Shown here: positions 1-9,742 of the stretch, piece by piece
How the letters are laid out: every line of letters begins with the position of its first letter
Numbering within the stretch: the first letter of the stretch is position 1
Assembly (NCBI GenBank): GCA_020444165.1
Contig: JAHLLK010000019.1
Span: 1 to 64,000, forward strand
Origin: Deltaproteobacteria bacterium
GTDB lineage: Bacteria > Desulfobacterota > Desulfarculia > Desulfarculales > Desulfarculaceae
Direction of reading: 5' to 3'
Length of the DNA: 64,000 nt
The notes under the pieces: model-generated
Seen by the model: the letters and a program-made list of their open reading frames with translations, nothing else
Database searches by the model: none
What the model was told of the DNA's origin: nothing
Program-made: the position numbers and the translations under genes

Positions 1-72
1 GCCCGTGTCCTGCAAGGGGCCCGTGTCCTGCAAGGGGCCCGTGTCCTGCAAGGGGCCCGTGTCCTGCAAGGG
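1..72. repeat. 18-bp tandem repeat, four perfect copies
   Basis: The unit gcccgtgtcctgcaaggg is repeated at 1, 19, 37 and 55 without a mismatch. It begins at the window edge, so the array may extend further left. The unit is a multiple of three and reads VSCKGP on the plus strand or PLQDTG on the minus strand, so it could be the end of a coding repeat entering from the left. I cannot decide between coding and non-coding from this side. Confidence 0.9.
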
Positions 73-79
73 GTCCCCG

Positions 80-235
80 GCCTGCCCACGCTCCCCGGCC
101 CAGCGGAGTTCCCCCGCCTCGCACGCCCCCGAGCCTGCCCAAGCTCCCCGGCCCAGCGGAGTTCCCCCGCCTCGCACGCCCCCGAGCCTGCCCACGCTTC
201 CCGGCCCAGCGGAGTTCCCCTGCCTTGCAGACCCT
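80..235. repeat. 53-bp tandem repeat, about three copies
   Basis: Units begin at 80, 133 and 186. Copies 1 and 2 differ by one base (cacgct/caagct) and copy 3 decays after about 48 bp. The unit is not a multiple of three, so it shifts frame and is unlikely to be coding. It directly follows the 18-bp array. Confidence 0.85.
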
Positions 236-497
236 CCCACCAGCCCGGCTCAAGGTCCGCGGCCAAGTCCTTCGCCAGCTTATATGGTGCCGATGCTTTT
301 CAAGACCAGCGGGATGCCGCCTGGGTGGCGGGGACGGGACGGGGCCGGCAAGCCCCCGGGTGGGTCGGCCCGGGCAGGGGAAACGGCTGGAGGGGCTGCT
401 GAGGTCAGGTGCGGGAGACGGGAAGTAAAGAGCCGGCCGGGGAGGGGACCGGGGCGCCTGCCAAGGCAACAGGGTCCCGGTCTCTCTCCCGGCCAGG

Positions 498-530
498 CTG
501 AGGCACGGCGCCGCACGCACCGTGCCTCAG
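498..530 (-). terminator. hairpin downstream of the zinc-ribbon gene
   Basis: ctgaggcacgg pairs with ccgtgcctcag (498-508/520-530), 12 nt beyond the stop of the minus-strand gene at 542. No U-tract follows on the minus strand, so it may act as an mRNA-end stabiliser rather than a terminator. Confidence 0.4.
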
Positions 531-541
531 GCTCCGGAGGC

Positions 542-718
542 TCAGGCCGAGATATGATCCTCTTTGGCATAGACCCCGACCTTGTGGCATTTGCTGCACA
601 GGTAGTAGTTCTTCTTGTGCAACACCTCATCCAGATGGTCGGCGGCTTCCTGGATTCCCAGCGGCAACACGATCATATTGTCGCAATCCTCGGTTTTGCA
701 TTTGACCTCGATGGGCAT
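542..718 (-). CDS. small zinc-ribbon protein (58 aa)
   Basis: This short gene begins with ATG at 718 and ends with TGA at 542-544, giving 58 residues. A good ribosome site (AAGGAG) lies 8 nt before the ATG. Cysteines are arranged as C7-x4-C12 near the N-terminus and C41-x2-C44 in a YYLCSKCHKVG context, suggesting a single zinc knuckle built from two half-sites. The helix between them is charged. Small proteins of this kind are common and uncharacterised in sulfate-reducing deltaproteobacteria; I infer metal binding only, not a function. It is transcribed away from queA. Confidence 0.75.
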   Translation of the reverse strand: MPIEVKCKTEDCDNMIVLPLGIQEAADHLDEVLHKKNYYLCSKCHKVGVYAKEDHISA

Positions 719-942
719 GAACTTTGCTCCTTCTTTCGTCTCGCGGTAAGCAGCGGCGCACCCGGCAGGGAAGGCCGCCCTGCGCCGGCCGCCCAGGCGG
801 CCCGGCCGCGGAGCTATCCCCGGCCGGGGTTTGTTCCGGTACGGTACAATTGGCTTGACTGGGCATATCTGTCAAGCAGAAATCGATTCTGGCTATGGCG
901 CCACGCCACGCGGCAGGGGGCCGGCGCGCGGGCCGCTCCACC

Positions 943-971
943 TTGACAATCCAGTGGTCTGGGCATATTAT
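943..971 (+). promoter_or_regulatory. sigma70-type promoter for queA-tgt
   Basis: TTGACA (943-948), a 17-bp spacer and TATTAT (966-971) make a near-consensus promoter pointing at queA. Transcription would start near 978, leaving a leader of about 258 nt. The leader carries a GC hairpin (about 1097-1116) and an 18-bp direct repeat cccgggccctccggggcc at 1165 and 1189. No preQ1 riboswitch pattern was recognised in it. Confidence 0.6.
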
Positions 972-1235
972 GCCTTACTTCGGGGTCTAGGATTCCGCTG
1001 GCAGAGGCTTGCCTTGGCGTCAGGGTGCGCCGGGCGGGAAGCCGCTCCGGCGGGCGCGGGGTTGGCCCCGCCCTGGACCTCCTTGGTTTGGTGGACCCCG
1101 CGGCCACGGCGGGGCTCGGTAGCGCGGTGAAGCTGGCGGGGCCGGCGGCACACGGCCGGAGGCTCCCGGGCCCTCCGGGGCCTTGAGGCCCGGGCCCTCC
1201 GGGGCCATGAGGGGAGATAGCGTATTATTTCCAGG

Positions 1236-2324
1236 ATGATCCTCCCCGCAGAAACGACGGCCTGCCCCGACCGCGATCCCCTGGCGGAGTTCGTTTACGA
1301 CCTGCCCCGGGAGCGAATCGCCCAGGCTCCGGCCCCGCGCCGGGTGCAGGCCCGGCTCATGGTCCTGCCCCTGACCGGCGGCGCGCCGCGGCACGAGCGG
1401 GTGGCCGGGCTGGGCCGGCTGTTGGCCCCGGGCGATCTGTTGGTGGTCAACGACACCCAGGTGGTGCCGGCCCGCCTGCCGGCCCGGCGGGAGAATGGCG
1501 GCCGGGCGGAGGTGTTCCTCCTGAACCCGGCCCATCCCCGGGAGCTCTTGCCCGGCGGCGGCGAGCGCCACGCGGTGCTCATCCGCCCCTCGCGCCGGCT
1601 CTCGCCCGGCGCGGAACTTTGGCTCCGGGGCGGGGTCCGGGTGCGGGTGCATTCCCTGGGGGAGCGGGGCCAGGCCCTGGTGGACCTGGACCAGCCGGCG
1701 CTCGCGCTGGCCGCCGCGGCCGGGGAGATGCCCCTGCCGCCTTACATCAAGCGGCCTTGGGGACCCACCCCGGACGACTGCGCGCGCTACCAGACGGTGT
1801 ACGCCGCCCGGCAGGGGGCCGTGGCCGCGCCTACCGCTGGCTTGCACCTGTCGCCGGAGCTGTTGGCCGCCCTGGCCAAGCGCGGCGTGGGGCTGACCCG
1901 GGTGACCCTGCACGTGGGCTATGGCACCTTTGCCGAGCCCGCGCCCGAGGATCTGGCCTCGGGGCGCCTGCACGCGGAGTGGGTGGAGGTGCCGGAGGAA
2001 GCGGCGCGGGCCGTGGCCCGCACCCGGGAAGCCGGCGGCCGGGTGGTGGCTGTGGGCACCACCAGCGCCCGGGCCCTGGAGTGGCGGGCCGGCGCGGGGC
2101 GCCTGCCCCGGCCCGGGTCCGGCTGGTGCGACCTCCTGATCCGGCCGGGCCATGAATTCGGGGTGGTGGACGGTCTGTTGACCAACTTCCACCTGCCCAA
2201 AAGCACGTTGCTCATGCTGGTGTCGGCCCTGGCCGGGCGCGAGCGGGTGTTGGACGCCTACCGGGAAGCGGTGCGGCGCTCCTACCGCTTTTACAGCTTC
2301 GGCGACGCCATGCTCCTGATTTGA
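1236..2324 (+). CDS. queA: S-adenosylmethionine:tRNA ribosyltransferase-isomerase QueA
   Basis: QueA transfers and isomerises the ribosyl moiety of SAM onto preQ1-tRNA to form epoxyqueuosine, the penultimate step of queuosine synthesis in the cytoplasm. The 362-residue length fits the family. Recognisable segments are FVYDLPRERIAQ near residue 20, VVNDTQVVPARL near 70, the block QTVYAARQGAVAAPTAGLH at about 186-204, and NFHLPKSTLLMLVSAL at about 316. A TAG at 1218-1220 bounds the frame upstream, so ATG 1236 is the only standard start before the conserved region. The ribosome site is poor: GGGGAGA lies about 18 nt away. A 10-codon ORF (1207-1239) ends over this ATG. tgt follows 4 nt later and shares the pathway. 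Confidence 0.95.
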   Translation: MILPAETTACPDRDPLAEFVYDLPRERIAQAPAPRRVQARLMVLPLTGGAPRHERVAGLGRLLAPGDLLVVNDTQVVPARLPARRENGGRAEVFLLNPAHPRELLPGGGERHAVLIRPSRRLSPGAELWLRGGVRVRVHSLGERGQALVDLDQPALALAAAAGEMPLPPYIKRPWGPTPDDCARYQTVYAARQGAVAAPTAGLHLSPELLAALAKRGVGLTRVTLHVGYGTFAEPAPEDLASGRLHAEWVEVPEEAARAVARTREAGGRVVAVGTTSARALEWRAGAGRLPRPGSGWCDLLIRPGHEFGVVDGLLTNFHLPKSTLLMLVSALAGRERVLDAYREAVRRSYRFYSFGDAMLLI

Positions 2325-2328
2325 CGGG

Positions 2329-3462
2329 ATGACCAGGCTCTCCTACACCCAAACCGCCGCCGATGGGCGGGCCCGCGCCGGGGTTTTGACCACCCGCCGG
2401 GGCGTAGTGCCCACCCCGGTGTTCATGCCGGTGGGCACCCAGGGCACGGTGAAGAGCCTGTTGCCCGCGGAAGTGACCGCCAGCGGGGCCCGCCTGATCC
2501 TGGCCAACACCTATCACCTGATGGTGCGGCCCGGCACCGGGCTGGTGGCCAGGCTGGGCGGCTTGCACCGCTTCATGGACTGGCCCGGGCCCATCCTCAC
2601 CGACAGCGGCGGTTTCCAGGTCTTCAGCCTGGCCGGGCTCCGGAAGGTGGATGAACAAGGAGTGGTGTTCCGCTCCCACCTGGACGGACAGCTCATGGAG
2701 CTGACCCCGGAGCGGGCGGTGGCGGCCCAGGAGGAACTGGGCAGCGATCTGATGATGGTCCTGGACGAATGCCCCCCGGCCGGGGCGTCCCGGGACTATC
2801 TGGAGGCCGCCCTGGCCCGGGACCACCGCTGGGCCCGCCGGGCCCGGGAGGCCCGCACGGAGGAGGGCGGCGCGCTTTTGGGCATCGTGCAGGGCGGCAT
2901 CCACGCCGATCTCCGGGCGCGCTCGGCCGAGCTGCTCATGGAGCTGGACTTGGACGGCTACGCCCTGGGGGGCCTCAGCGTGGGCGAGCCCAAGGAGGCC
3001 ATGTACGAGACCATCGAGGCCACCGTGCCCTTGTTGCCCCCGGACAAGCCGGTATACCTCATGGGGGTGGGCGAGCCCGGGGACTTGGTGCGGGCGGTGG
3101 GGTTGGGCGTGGACCTGTTCGACTGCGTCATGCCCACCCGCATGGGCCGCAACGGCACCCTGTTGGTGCCCCAGGGACGCCTGAACTTGCGCAACGCCCG
3201 CTTTCGGGACGACGACCAGCCGGTGGAGGAGGGATGCCCCTGTCCCGCCTGCCGCCGCTATTCCCGGGCTTACCTCCGGCATCTGTTCCAGGCCCGGGAA
3301 CTGCTGGCCTACCGGCTGGCCACCATGCATAATCTGACTTATGTCGCGGGGCTGATGGCCGGACTCGGCCGCGCCATCGCCTCCGGCGCTTACGAAAGGT
3401 TCGCCCGGGATTTCTTCGCGGCCCGCCAACCGGCCCGCGGAGAGGGGGCGGCCGGGCTTTAG
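2329..3462 (+). CDS. tgt: tRNA-guanine transglycosylase Tgt
   Basis: Tgt exchanges G34 for preQ1 in tRNAs with GUN anticodons, the step before QueA. The 377-residue protein has the nucleophile/base-recognition region LTDSGGFQVFSL at about residue 92, the second catalytic segment DCVMPTRMGRNGTL at about 265, and a zinc site CPCPACRRYSRAYLRHLF at about 303 (three Cys plus His). The N-terminal PVFMPVGTQGTVK segment is also typical. It starts 4 nt after queA stops and is certainly co-transcribed. All expected catalytic residues are visible, so it should be functional. Confidence 0.97.
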   Translation: MTRLSYTQTAADGRARAGVLTTRRGVVPTPVFMPVGTQGTVKSLLPAEVTASGARLILANTYHLMVRPGTGLVARLGGLHRFMDWPGPILTDSGGFQVFSLAGLRKVDEQGVVFRSHLDGQLMELTPERAVAAQEELGSDLMMVLDECPPAGASRDYLEAALARDHRWARRAREARTEEGGALLGIVQGGIHADLRARSAELLMELDLDGYALGGLSVGEPKEAMYETIEATVPLLPPDKPVYLMGVGEPGDLVRAVGLGVDLFDCVMPTRMGRNGTLLVPQGRLNLRNARFRDDDQPVEEGCPCPACRRYSRAYLRHLFQARELLAYRLATMHNLTYVAGLMAGLGRAIASGAYERFARDFFAARQPARGEGAAGL

Positions 3463-3718
3463 CAGGTTTGGCCAAAGGCCGTCCGGGCCTTTGGCCACCC
3501 CCGCCTGGGTCCAAAGCGGGCCTGACCCCCAGCCAGCCAAGCTTGCTGGGGCCCCGGTTTGGCCCAGGTGGTAAATTTGTTCGTTTGGCAAAACCGCGTA
3601 AATTGGCGGGCCATCCCCCCCGGAGCCCCAGGCAAGCCTGCTTGCCGGGAACGAACTCGGGGGGGAATCCCCGGCCCGCCTAACAGGGTGTTTGGCAACA
3701 TCCTTTAGGGAGGTAGAA
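3463..3718. repeat. hairpin-rich intergenic region between tgt and yajC
   Basis: A perfect 11-bp hairpin (ggccaaaggcc/ggcctttggcc, 3470-3480/3486-3496) follows the tgt stop. Further hairpins include ggcaag-cctg-cttgcc at 3631-3646. Words such as tttggcaaaac and gcgggccatcccc recur in the hairpin arrays near 17.9, 36.5 and 38.2 kb, so this looks like a degenerate member of the same class. No gene is visible. Confidence 0.55.
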
Positions 3719-4102
3719 ATGCTGGACCTTTTCTGTGCGGCCACGGCCTGGGCCGAAGAGGGCGGCGCGGCCGCCAATGGAGCGGGCGGCCTGGGCGGTC
3801 TGGGCGGCCTTTTGGGCGGCCCCATCCCCATGCTCGTCCTCATGTTCGTGATCTTCTATTTTCTCCTGATCCGCCCCCAGCAAAAGAAGGCCAAGGCGCA
3901 CAAGGAGATGCTGGGCGCCCTCAAGAAGGGTGACAACATCATCACCTCCGGCGGCGTCTACGGCAAGATCACCGGCATCACCGACGCGGTGGCCGTGGTG
4001 GAAATCGCTCCCCAGGTGCGCATCAAGATCACCCGCGGCAGCATCGCGGCCAAGGCGGCCGAGGCGCAGGCCGCGGCTCCGGCCGAGGAAAAGAAAAAGT
4101 AA
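3719..4102 (+). CDS. yajC: preprotein translocase subunit YajC
   Basis: YajC is the small membrane component that associates with SecDF and the SecYEG translocon. The 127-residue protein has a Gly/Ala-rich N-terminal stretch, one transmembrane segment (PMLVLMFVIFYFLLI, about residues 37-52) followed directly by the family signature RPQQKKAKAHKEML, and a small cytoplasmic domain with VYGKITGI and VRIKI. I chose ATG 3719 because AGGGAGG lies just upstream; an in-frame ATG at 3692 lacks a site. The tail is rich in Ala and Lys. secD and secF follow, the usual order. Confidence 0.95.
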   Translation: MLDLFCAATAWAEEGGAAANGAGGLGGLGGLLGGPIPMLVLMFVIFYFLLIRPQQKKAKAHKEMLGALKKGDNIITSGGVYGKITGITDAVAVVEIAPQVRIKITRGSIAAKAAEAQAAAPAEEKKK

Positions 4103-4187
4103 AGAACCCGGGCGGAGCCCGCGCGCCCCGGGAAACCTTGCCGGGTAGCGCGGAGCGCCGTCTTCCGTGCGGTGTAAGGAGTCGACC

Positions 4188-5795
<1,608 letters not shown>

Positions 5796-5818
5796 CCCAA
5801 CGCGCGTCGGGAGCCGTC

Positions 5819-7021
5819 ATGGAACTGATCAAACCGGACATCAATATTAACTTCGTGGGCCGGCGCAACCTGGCCTTCATCTTCTCGGGCCTCTTGATCC
5901 TGATGAGCTTGGTAAGCCTGATTCTGCACGGGGGGCCCAACTACGGGGTGGACTTCGCGGGCGGGGTGCTGGTGCAGGTGCGTTTCACCAAGGCCACCAA
6001 CGCCGCTGAAATCAAGAAGACCCTGGCTCCCCTGGGCATGCGGGACGCCACCATCCAGCGCTTCGGCGCCGAGGACAAGGACGAGTTCCTCATCCGCACC
6101 CAGGGTAGCGGCGAGGACCTGACCACCTTGGCCGAGGACGTGGGCAAGGCCCTGAAGGCCACCTACGGTGAGAACGCCGTGGACGTGCGCCGGGTGGAGA
6201 CCGTGGGCGCCAAGGTGGGCAAGGACCTCCGGGAAAAGGCCCTCTTGGCCATCTACTACGCCATCCTCCTGATCACCGTGTACATCTCCGGCCGCTTCGA
6301 GGGCAAATGGGCCCTGGCCGGCATCGTGGCCGCCAGCCTGGTGGGGGCCACCCTGTTGGTGGACACCCTCATGGCCGCGGCCTGGGGCGAGGGCAACTTG
6401 GCCATCGTGGTGCTCATTGTAACCTCCTTGGCCGTGGTGGTGATCGCCTGCTGGCTCTTGAAGCTCAGGTACGCCTTGGGGGCCATCGTGGCCCTGATCC
6501 ACGACGTGCTCATCACCGTGGGCGTGTTCTCGCTGCTGAACCTGGAGTTCACCCTGGCCATCGTGGCCGCCATCCTGACCATCATCGGTTACTCCCTGAA
6601 CGACACCATCATCGTGTTCGACCGCATCCGGGAGAACATCAAGAAGGGCGGCAAGCGGCCCCTGGGCGAGGTGATCAACGAGTCGGTGAACCAGACCCTC
6701 TCCCGCACCATCCTCACCTCGGGCACCACCCTGTTGGTGCTGTTTTGCCTGTTCATCCTGGGCGGCGGGGTGATCCAGGACTTCTCCCTGGCGCTCCTGG
6801 TGGGCGTGGGCGTGGGCACCTACTCCTCCATCTTCGTGGCCAGCCCGGTGCTCCTGCTGCTGCCCGACACTTCGCCGAGCCTGAGGCTGAAGCGCAGCCG
6901 CAAGGTGACCATGAAACCCAGCCGGCAGCCGCGGCCCGCCCCGGCGCCGGCCACCGCGCCGGAACCTCAGGCGGCCGCCGGCGGGGCCAAGCCCAAGAAA
7001 AAGAAGAGCAAGCGGCGCTAG
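5819..7021 (+). CDS. secF: protein translocase subunit SecF, extended form
   Basis: SecF pairs with SecD. TM1 (LAFIFSGLLILMSLVSLIL), the GVDFAGGVLVQV motif and the DTIIVFDRIREN signature are present. At 400 residues it is longer than the usual 300 or so. Two differences account for this. Between the TM2 segment and the ALGAIVALIHD segment there is an extra hydrophobic stretch (roughly residues 160-215) that could form additional membrane helices. The C-terminus ends in a Pro/Ala linker and a lysine-rich tail (KPKKKKSKRR), presumably cytoplasmic. Start ATG 5819 has GGGAG 5 nt upstream. Confidence 0.95.
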   Translation: MELIKPDININFVGRRNLAFIFSGLLILMSLVSLILHGGPNYGVDFAGGVLVQVRFTKATNAAEIKKTLAPLGMRDATIQRFGAEDKDEFLIRTQGSGEDLTTLAEDVGKALKATYGENAVDVRRVETVGAKVGKDLREKALLAIYYAILLITVYISGRFEGKWALAGIVAASLVGATLLVDTLMAAAWGEGNLAIVVLIVTSLAVVVIACWLLKLRYALGAIVALIHDVLITVGVFSLLNLEFTLAIVAAILTIIGYSLNDTIIVFDRIRENIKKGGKRPLGEVINESVNQTLSRTILTSGTTLLVLFCLFILGGGVIQDFSLALLVGVGVGTYSSIFVASPVLLLLPDTSPSLRLKRSRKVTMKPSRQPRPAPAPATAPEPQAAAGGAKPKKKKSKRR

Positions 7022-7120
7022 CGGCCGCTTGCCCGGCAGCCTGCCCCCCGGGCCCGGGCGGCGGACAGCCCCCGCAGCCCAGCCCGCGCGAAAAAATGCA
7101 GGTAAAACAAACCTATCTCC

Positions 7121-7150
7121 CTCGCAGCCCGGCCGCGGCCGGGCTGCGAG
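7121..7150. repeat. perfect 30-bp palindrome between secF and parA
   Basis: The two halves ctcgcagcccggccg and cggccgggctgcgag are exact reverse complements with no loop. No T-run follows, so it is not a classical terminator. It lies about 100 nt after secF and 90 nt before parA, and could be a structural boundary or a protein-binding site. Confidence 0.6.
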
Positions 7151-7240
7151 GGCTCTCGAGAGGGCTACCCGGTCACATTTTCCGCTTCCCGGGGATTTGA
7201 CTTGCCAGTTCATCTCCGGCCCGGTTACCTTTGAGGGGTC

Positions 7241-8041
7241 ATGGCCCGCATCATAGCCATAGCCAACCAAAAGGGCGGGGTGGGCAAGACCACCACCGCC
7301 GTGAACCTGGCCGCCAGCCTGGCCGTGGCGGAGCAGTCCGTGCTCCTGGTGGACTGCGACCCCCAGGGCAATGCCACCAGCGGCCTGGGAGTGGAGCTGG
7401 CTCCAGACGATCCCACCCTTTATCACGTGCTCATCGGGCAGGCCCCGGCCGGCGAGGCGGTGCGCTCCACCGAGCTGGACCTCTTGAAGGTCATGGGCTC
7501 GGACGTAAACCTCTTCGGGGCCGAGGTGGAGCTGGCCTGGGAGGAGGACCGCGAGCATCTGTTGGCCCGCCGCCTGGCCGAGCTGGTCTCCGCCTACCAG
7601 TTCGTGCTCCTGGACTGCCCTCCCTCCCTGGGCCTGCTCACCCTGAACGCGCTTTCCGCCTGCGAAGGGGTGTTGATCCCCATGCAGTGCGAGTACTACT
7701 CCCTGGAGGGCCTCACCCAGCTCCTGCACACGGTCACCCGGGTGCGCCGCACCATGAACCCCGGCCTCAACCTGGAGGGCATCCTCCTGACCATGTTCGA
7801 CCGCCGCAACAACCTGTCCCAGCAGGTGGCCGACGACGTGCGCGGTCATTTCGCAGGCCTGGTCTATGACACCGTGATCCCCCGCAACGTGCGCCTTTCC
7901 GAGGCACCCAGCTTCGGCCAACCCGCGCTGCTCTACGACATCAAAAGCGTCGGCGCGCAGAGCTACCTGTCCCTGGCCCGGGAAGTCTTGGCGGGCCGCC
8001 GCCAGAAGACCCCCCCGGAGGAAGAAGAACTCGCCTCGTGA
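7241..8041 (+). CDS. parA: chromosome-partitioning ATPase ParA (Soj)
   Basis: ParA is the nucleoid-bound ATPase that moves ParB-parS complexes during chromosome segregation. The 266-residue protein begins with IIAIANQKGGVGKTT, the deviant Walker A motif at residues 11-18 with the signature lysine, followed by LVDCDPQGNATSG (Walker A') and FVLLDCPPSLG (Walker B). It lacks the N-terminal DNA-binding extension of plasmid ParA proteins, as expected for a chromosomal Soj type. GAGGGG lies close upstream of ATG 7241. parB overlaps by 4 nt. Confidence 0.95.
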   Translation: MARIIAIANQKGGVGKTTTAVNLAASLAVAEQSVLLVDCDPQGNATSGLGVELAPDDPTLYHVLIGQAPAGEAVRSTELDLLKVMGSDVNLFGAEVELAWEEDREHLLARRLAELVSAYQFVLLDCPPSLGLLTLNALSACEGVLIPMQCEYYSLEGLTQLLHTVTRVRRTMNPGLNLEGILLTMFDRRNNLSQQVADDVRGHFAGLVYDTVIPRNVRLSEAPSFGQPALLYDIKSVGAQSYLSLAREVLAGRRQKTPPEEEELAS

Positions 8042-8940
8042 CCCCGGAATCCGGCGGAAAAATCCCCCCTGGTAAAAAGGGGGTGAAACGGCTGGGCCGT
8101 GGCCTGGCCGCCCTTTTGGGTGACGACCTCATGCCCCGTCCCGGCCAGGAGCCGGAGTTCCCCAAAGACCGCATCATCGAATTGCCCCTGGAGCGGGTGG
8201 AACCCAACCCCTATCAGCCCCGGCGCATCTTTGACCAGGAGGCCCTGGCCGCCCTGTCCGAGAGCATCCGGGAGCACGGGGTGCTGCAGCCCCTGGTGGT
8301 GCGGCCCCTGGGCAGCGGCTACCAGCTCATCGCCGGCGAGCGGCGGCTCCGGGCCAGTCAGATGGCCGGCCTGGACCGGGTGCCGGTGGTGATCCGCCAG
8401 GCCACGGACCAGCAGGCCCTCCTCTTGGCCCTGTTGGAGAACCTGCAGCGCGAGGACCTGGGCTCCATGGAAGAGGCCCGGGCCTTCCAGCGCCTGGTGG
8501 AGGAGTTCGGGCTCACCCAGGAGGAGATCGCCCAGGGGGTGGGCAAGGACCGCTCCACCGTGGCCAACTCGCTCCGCCTGTTGAAGCTGCCCGCGGAAAT
8601 CCAGGAGGACCTGGCCGCCGGCCGCATCACCGCCGGGCACGGCCGGGCCCTTTTGACCCTGCCGAATGAGGCCAAGATGCGCGCCGCCCGGGACCAGATC
8701 GTGGCCGGGGGGCTCTCCGTGCGGGCGACCGAGGTGTTGGTGAAGAAGATGCTGGCCGGCGATCCGCCCCGGCCCGCCCCGCCCACCCAGGCGGAGGTGC
8801 ATCTCCAGTCCCTGACCGAGCGCCTCCGGGGCAAGCTGGGCGCCAAGGTGGAGATCAAGCGCCGCGGCAAAAAGGGCAGCATCATCATCCCCTTTACCTC
8901 CGACCGGGAGCTGGAGCGGCTCTTGGAACTTTTGGAGTGA
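8038..8940 (+). CDS. parB: chromosome-partitioning protein ParB (Spo0J)
   Basis: ParB is the parS-binding CTP-dependent clamp protein. It starts with GTG 8038 inside the parA stop (GTGA overlap), so translation is coupled. The 300 residues show the N-terminal ParA-interacting LGRGLAALLG, the catalytic/CTP domain with PNPYQPRRIF, the GERRLRASQMAG box and LLENLQREDL, then the helix-turn-helix LTQEEIAQGVGKDRSTVANSLRLL, and a C-terminal dimerisation segment. I saw no perfect parS site in the window. Confidence 0.95.
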   Translation: MTPESGGKIPPGKKGVKRLGRGLAALLGDDLMPRPGQEPEFPKDRIIELPLERVEPNPYQPRRIFDQEALAALSESIREHGVLQPLVVRPLGSGYQLIAGERRLRASQMAGLDRVPVVIRQATDQQALLLALLENLQREDLGSMEEARAFQRLVEEFGLTQEEIAQGVGKDRSTVANSLRLLKLPAEIQEDLAAGRITAGHGRALLTLPNEAKMRAARDQIVAGGLSVRATEVLVKKMLAGDPPRPAPPTQAEVHLQSLTERLRGKLGAKVEIKRRGKKGSIIIPFTSDRELERLLELLE

Positions 8941-8968
8941 GGGGGCCGGGAGCCCCTGTGCGCGTCCC

Positions 8969-9475
8969 ATGCGCCTACTCATCGACGGCTACAATCTGAT
9001 CCACCACGACGAGCTCTTGGCCAACGCCCATGCCCGGGGCGAAGGCCGGGAGGCCCTCTTGGAAGCGCTCAGGCTCTACCGCAAAACCAAACCCCACCAA
9101 ATGACCGTGGTCTTTGACGGCGGCGTGGAGCCCGGGCCCCGGCGGCACAGCCAAAAGGGCGTGGGGGTGGTGTTCTCCGGCGCCTCGGGCACGGCCGACG
9201 ATTACATCGCGGGCCAGGCCCGCAAGCTGGGCCAAGGGCTCACCGTGGTCACCGAGGACCGGGAGCTTACCCAGCGCTGCCAGGGAACCGGGGCGGAGGT
9301 GATCTCCAGCCGGGTTTTCGCGGCCCGGCTATGGGAAGCGGCCATGTATGCCGGCGCCCTGGGGGCCGACGAGGAGGACCGCGGGGGCTGGGACTTCACC
9401 ACCCGCAAGAAAGGTCCCGCGCGGCGGCTGCCCAAGGCGGCCCGGCGCAAGAAAAAGCGCCTGGATGACCTTTGA
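8969..9475 (+). CDS. YacP-like NYN domain protein, probable endoribonuclease
   Basis: The 168-residue protein is a compact PIN/NYN fold of the YacP (DUF901) family, whose studied member is the ribosome-associated RNase Rae1. Visible acidic positions that would bind metal are D6 in LLIDGYNLIH, the VVFDGG segment near 50, GTADDYIAGQA near 75 and VTEDRELTQRC near 95. The C-terminus is a basic tail (KAARRKKKRLDDL). It lies 28 nt after parB and is probably transcribed with it. The RNase role is inferred from the family. Confidence 0.85.
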   Translation: MRLLIDGYNLIHHDELLANAHARGEGREALLEALRLYRKTKPHQMTVVFDGGVEPGPRRHSQKGVGVVFSGASGTADDYIAGQARKLGQGLTVVTEDRELTQRCQGTGAEVISSRVFAARLWEAAMYAGALGADEEDRGGWDFTTRKKGPARRLPKAARRKKKRLDDL

Positions 9476-9482
9476 GAGGTAG

Positions 9483-9577
9483 TTGGGGGGAATTGGAAGA
9501 TGTGGGGGGAAGGGGTCCTTTTTTGAAAAAAAGGACCCCTTCCCCCCACACCCCCCATCCCCCAAAAAACTTCATAT
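9483..9577 (+). repeat. family-1 hairpin element, copy a
   Basis: A perfect 24-bp stem (9501-9524/9527-9550) has a 2-nt loop. The stem goes from TGTGGGGGGAAGG through the copy-specific GGTCC to a T6/A6 apex. The right flank ccccccatcccccaaaaaac then cttcatat is shared with other copies. It begins about 8 nt after the stop of the YacP-like gene, in that gene's orientation. A bidirectional terminator is the simplest reading; a small mobile element is the alternative. Confidence 0.85.
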
Positions 9578-9579
9578 AA

Positions 9580-9638
9580 AGCGGGGTAAGTCTTCACCCA
9601 ACAAGCCAAGGGCTTGTTGGGTGAAGACTTACCCCGCT
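9580..9638. repeat. perfect 28-bp inverted repeat
   Basis: agcggggtaagtcttcaccc plus eight more bases (9580-9607) is exactly complementary to 9611-9638, with the loop aag. It is the longest perfect stem in the window and follows the family-1 hairpin directly. No T-tract follows, and I saw no second copy. Confidence 0.9.
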
Positions 9639-9742
9639 CTGGCCTAGGCCCGGATATTTCATGAGAACCGGGGGGCCAGGTCGAGACTAATCTGTTTTGG
9701 ATTCTTTTTTCCTCTGATGTTCTACGCCCCGGACCGGCACAG

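Noticed and set aside
979..1235. preQ1 riboswitch in the queA leader
   Set aside because: No recognisable preQ1-I or II aptamer pattern (A-rich tail after a short stem) was seen; the leader is GC-rich throughout.
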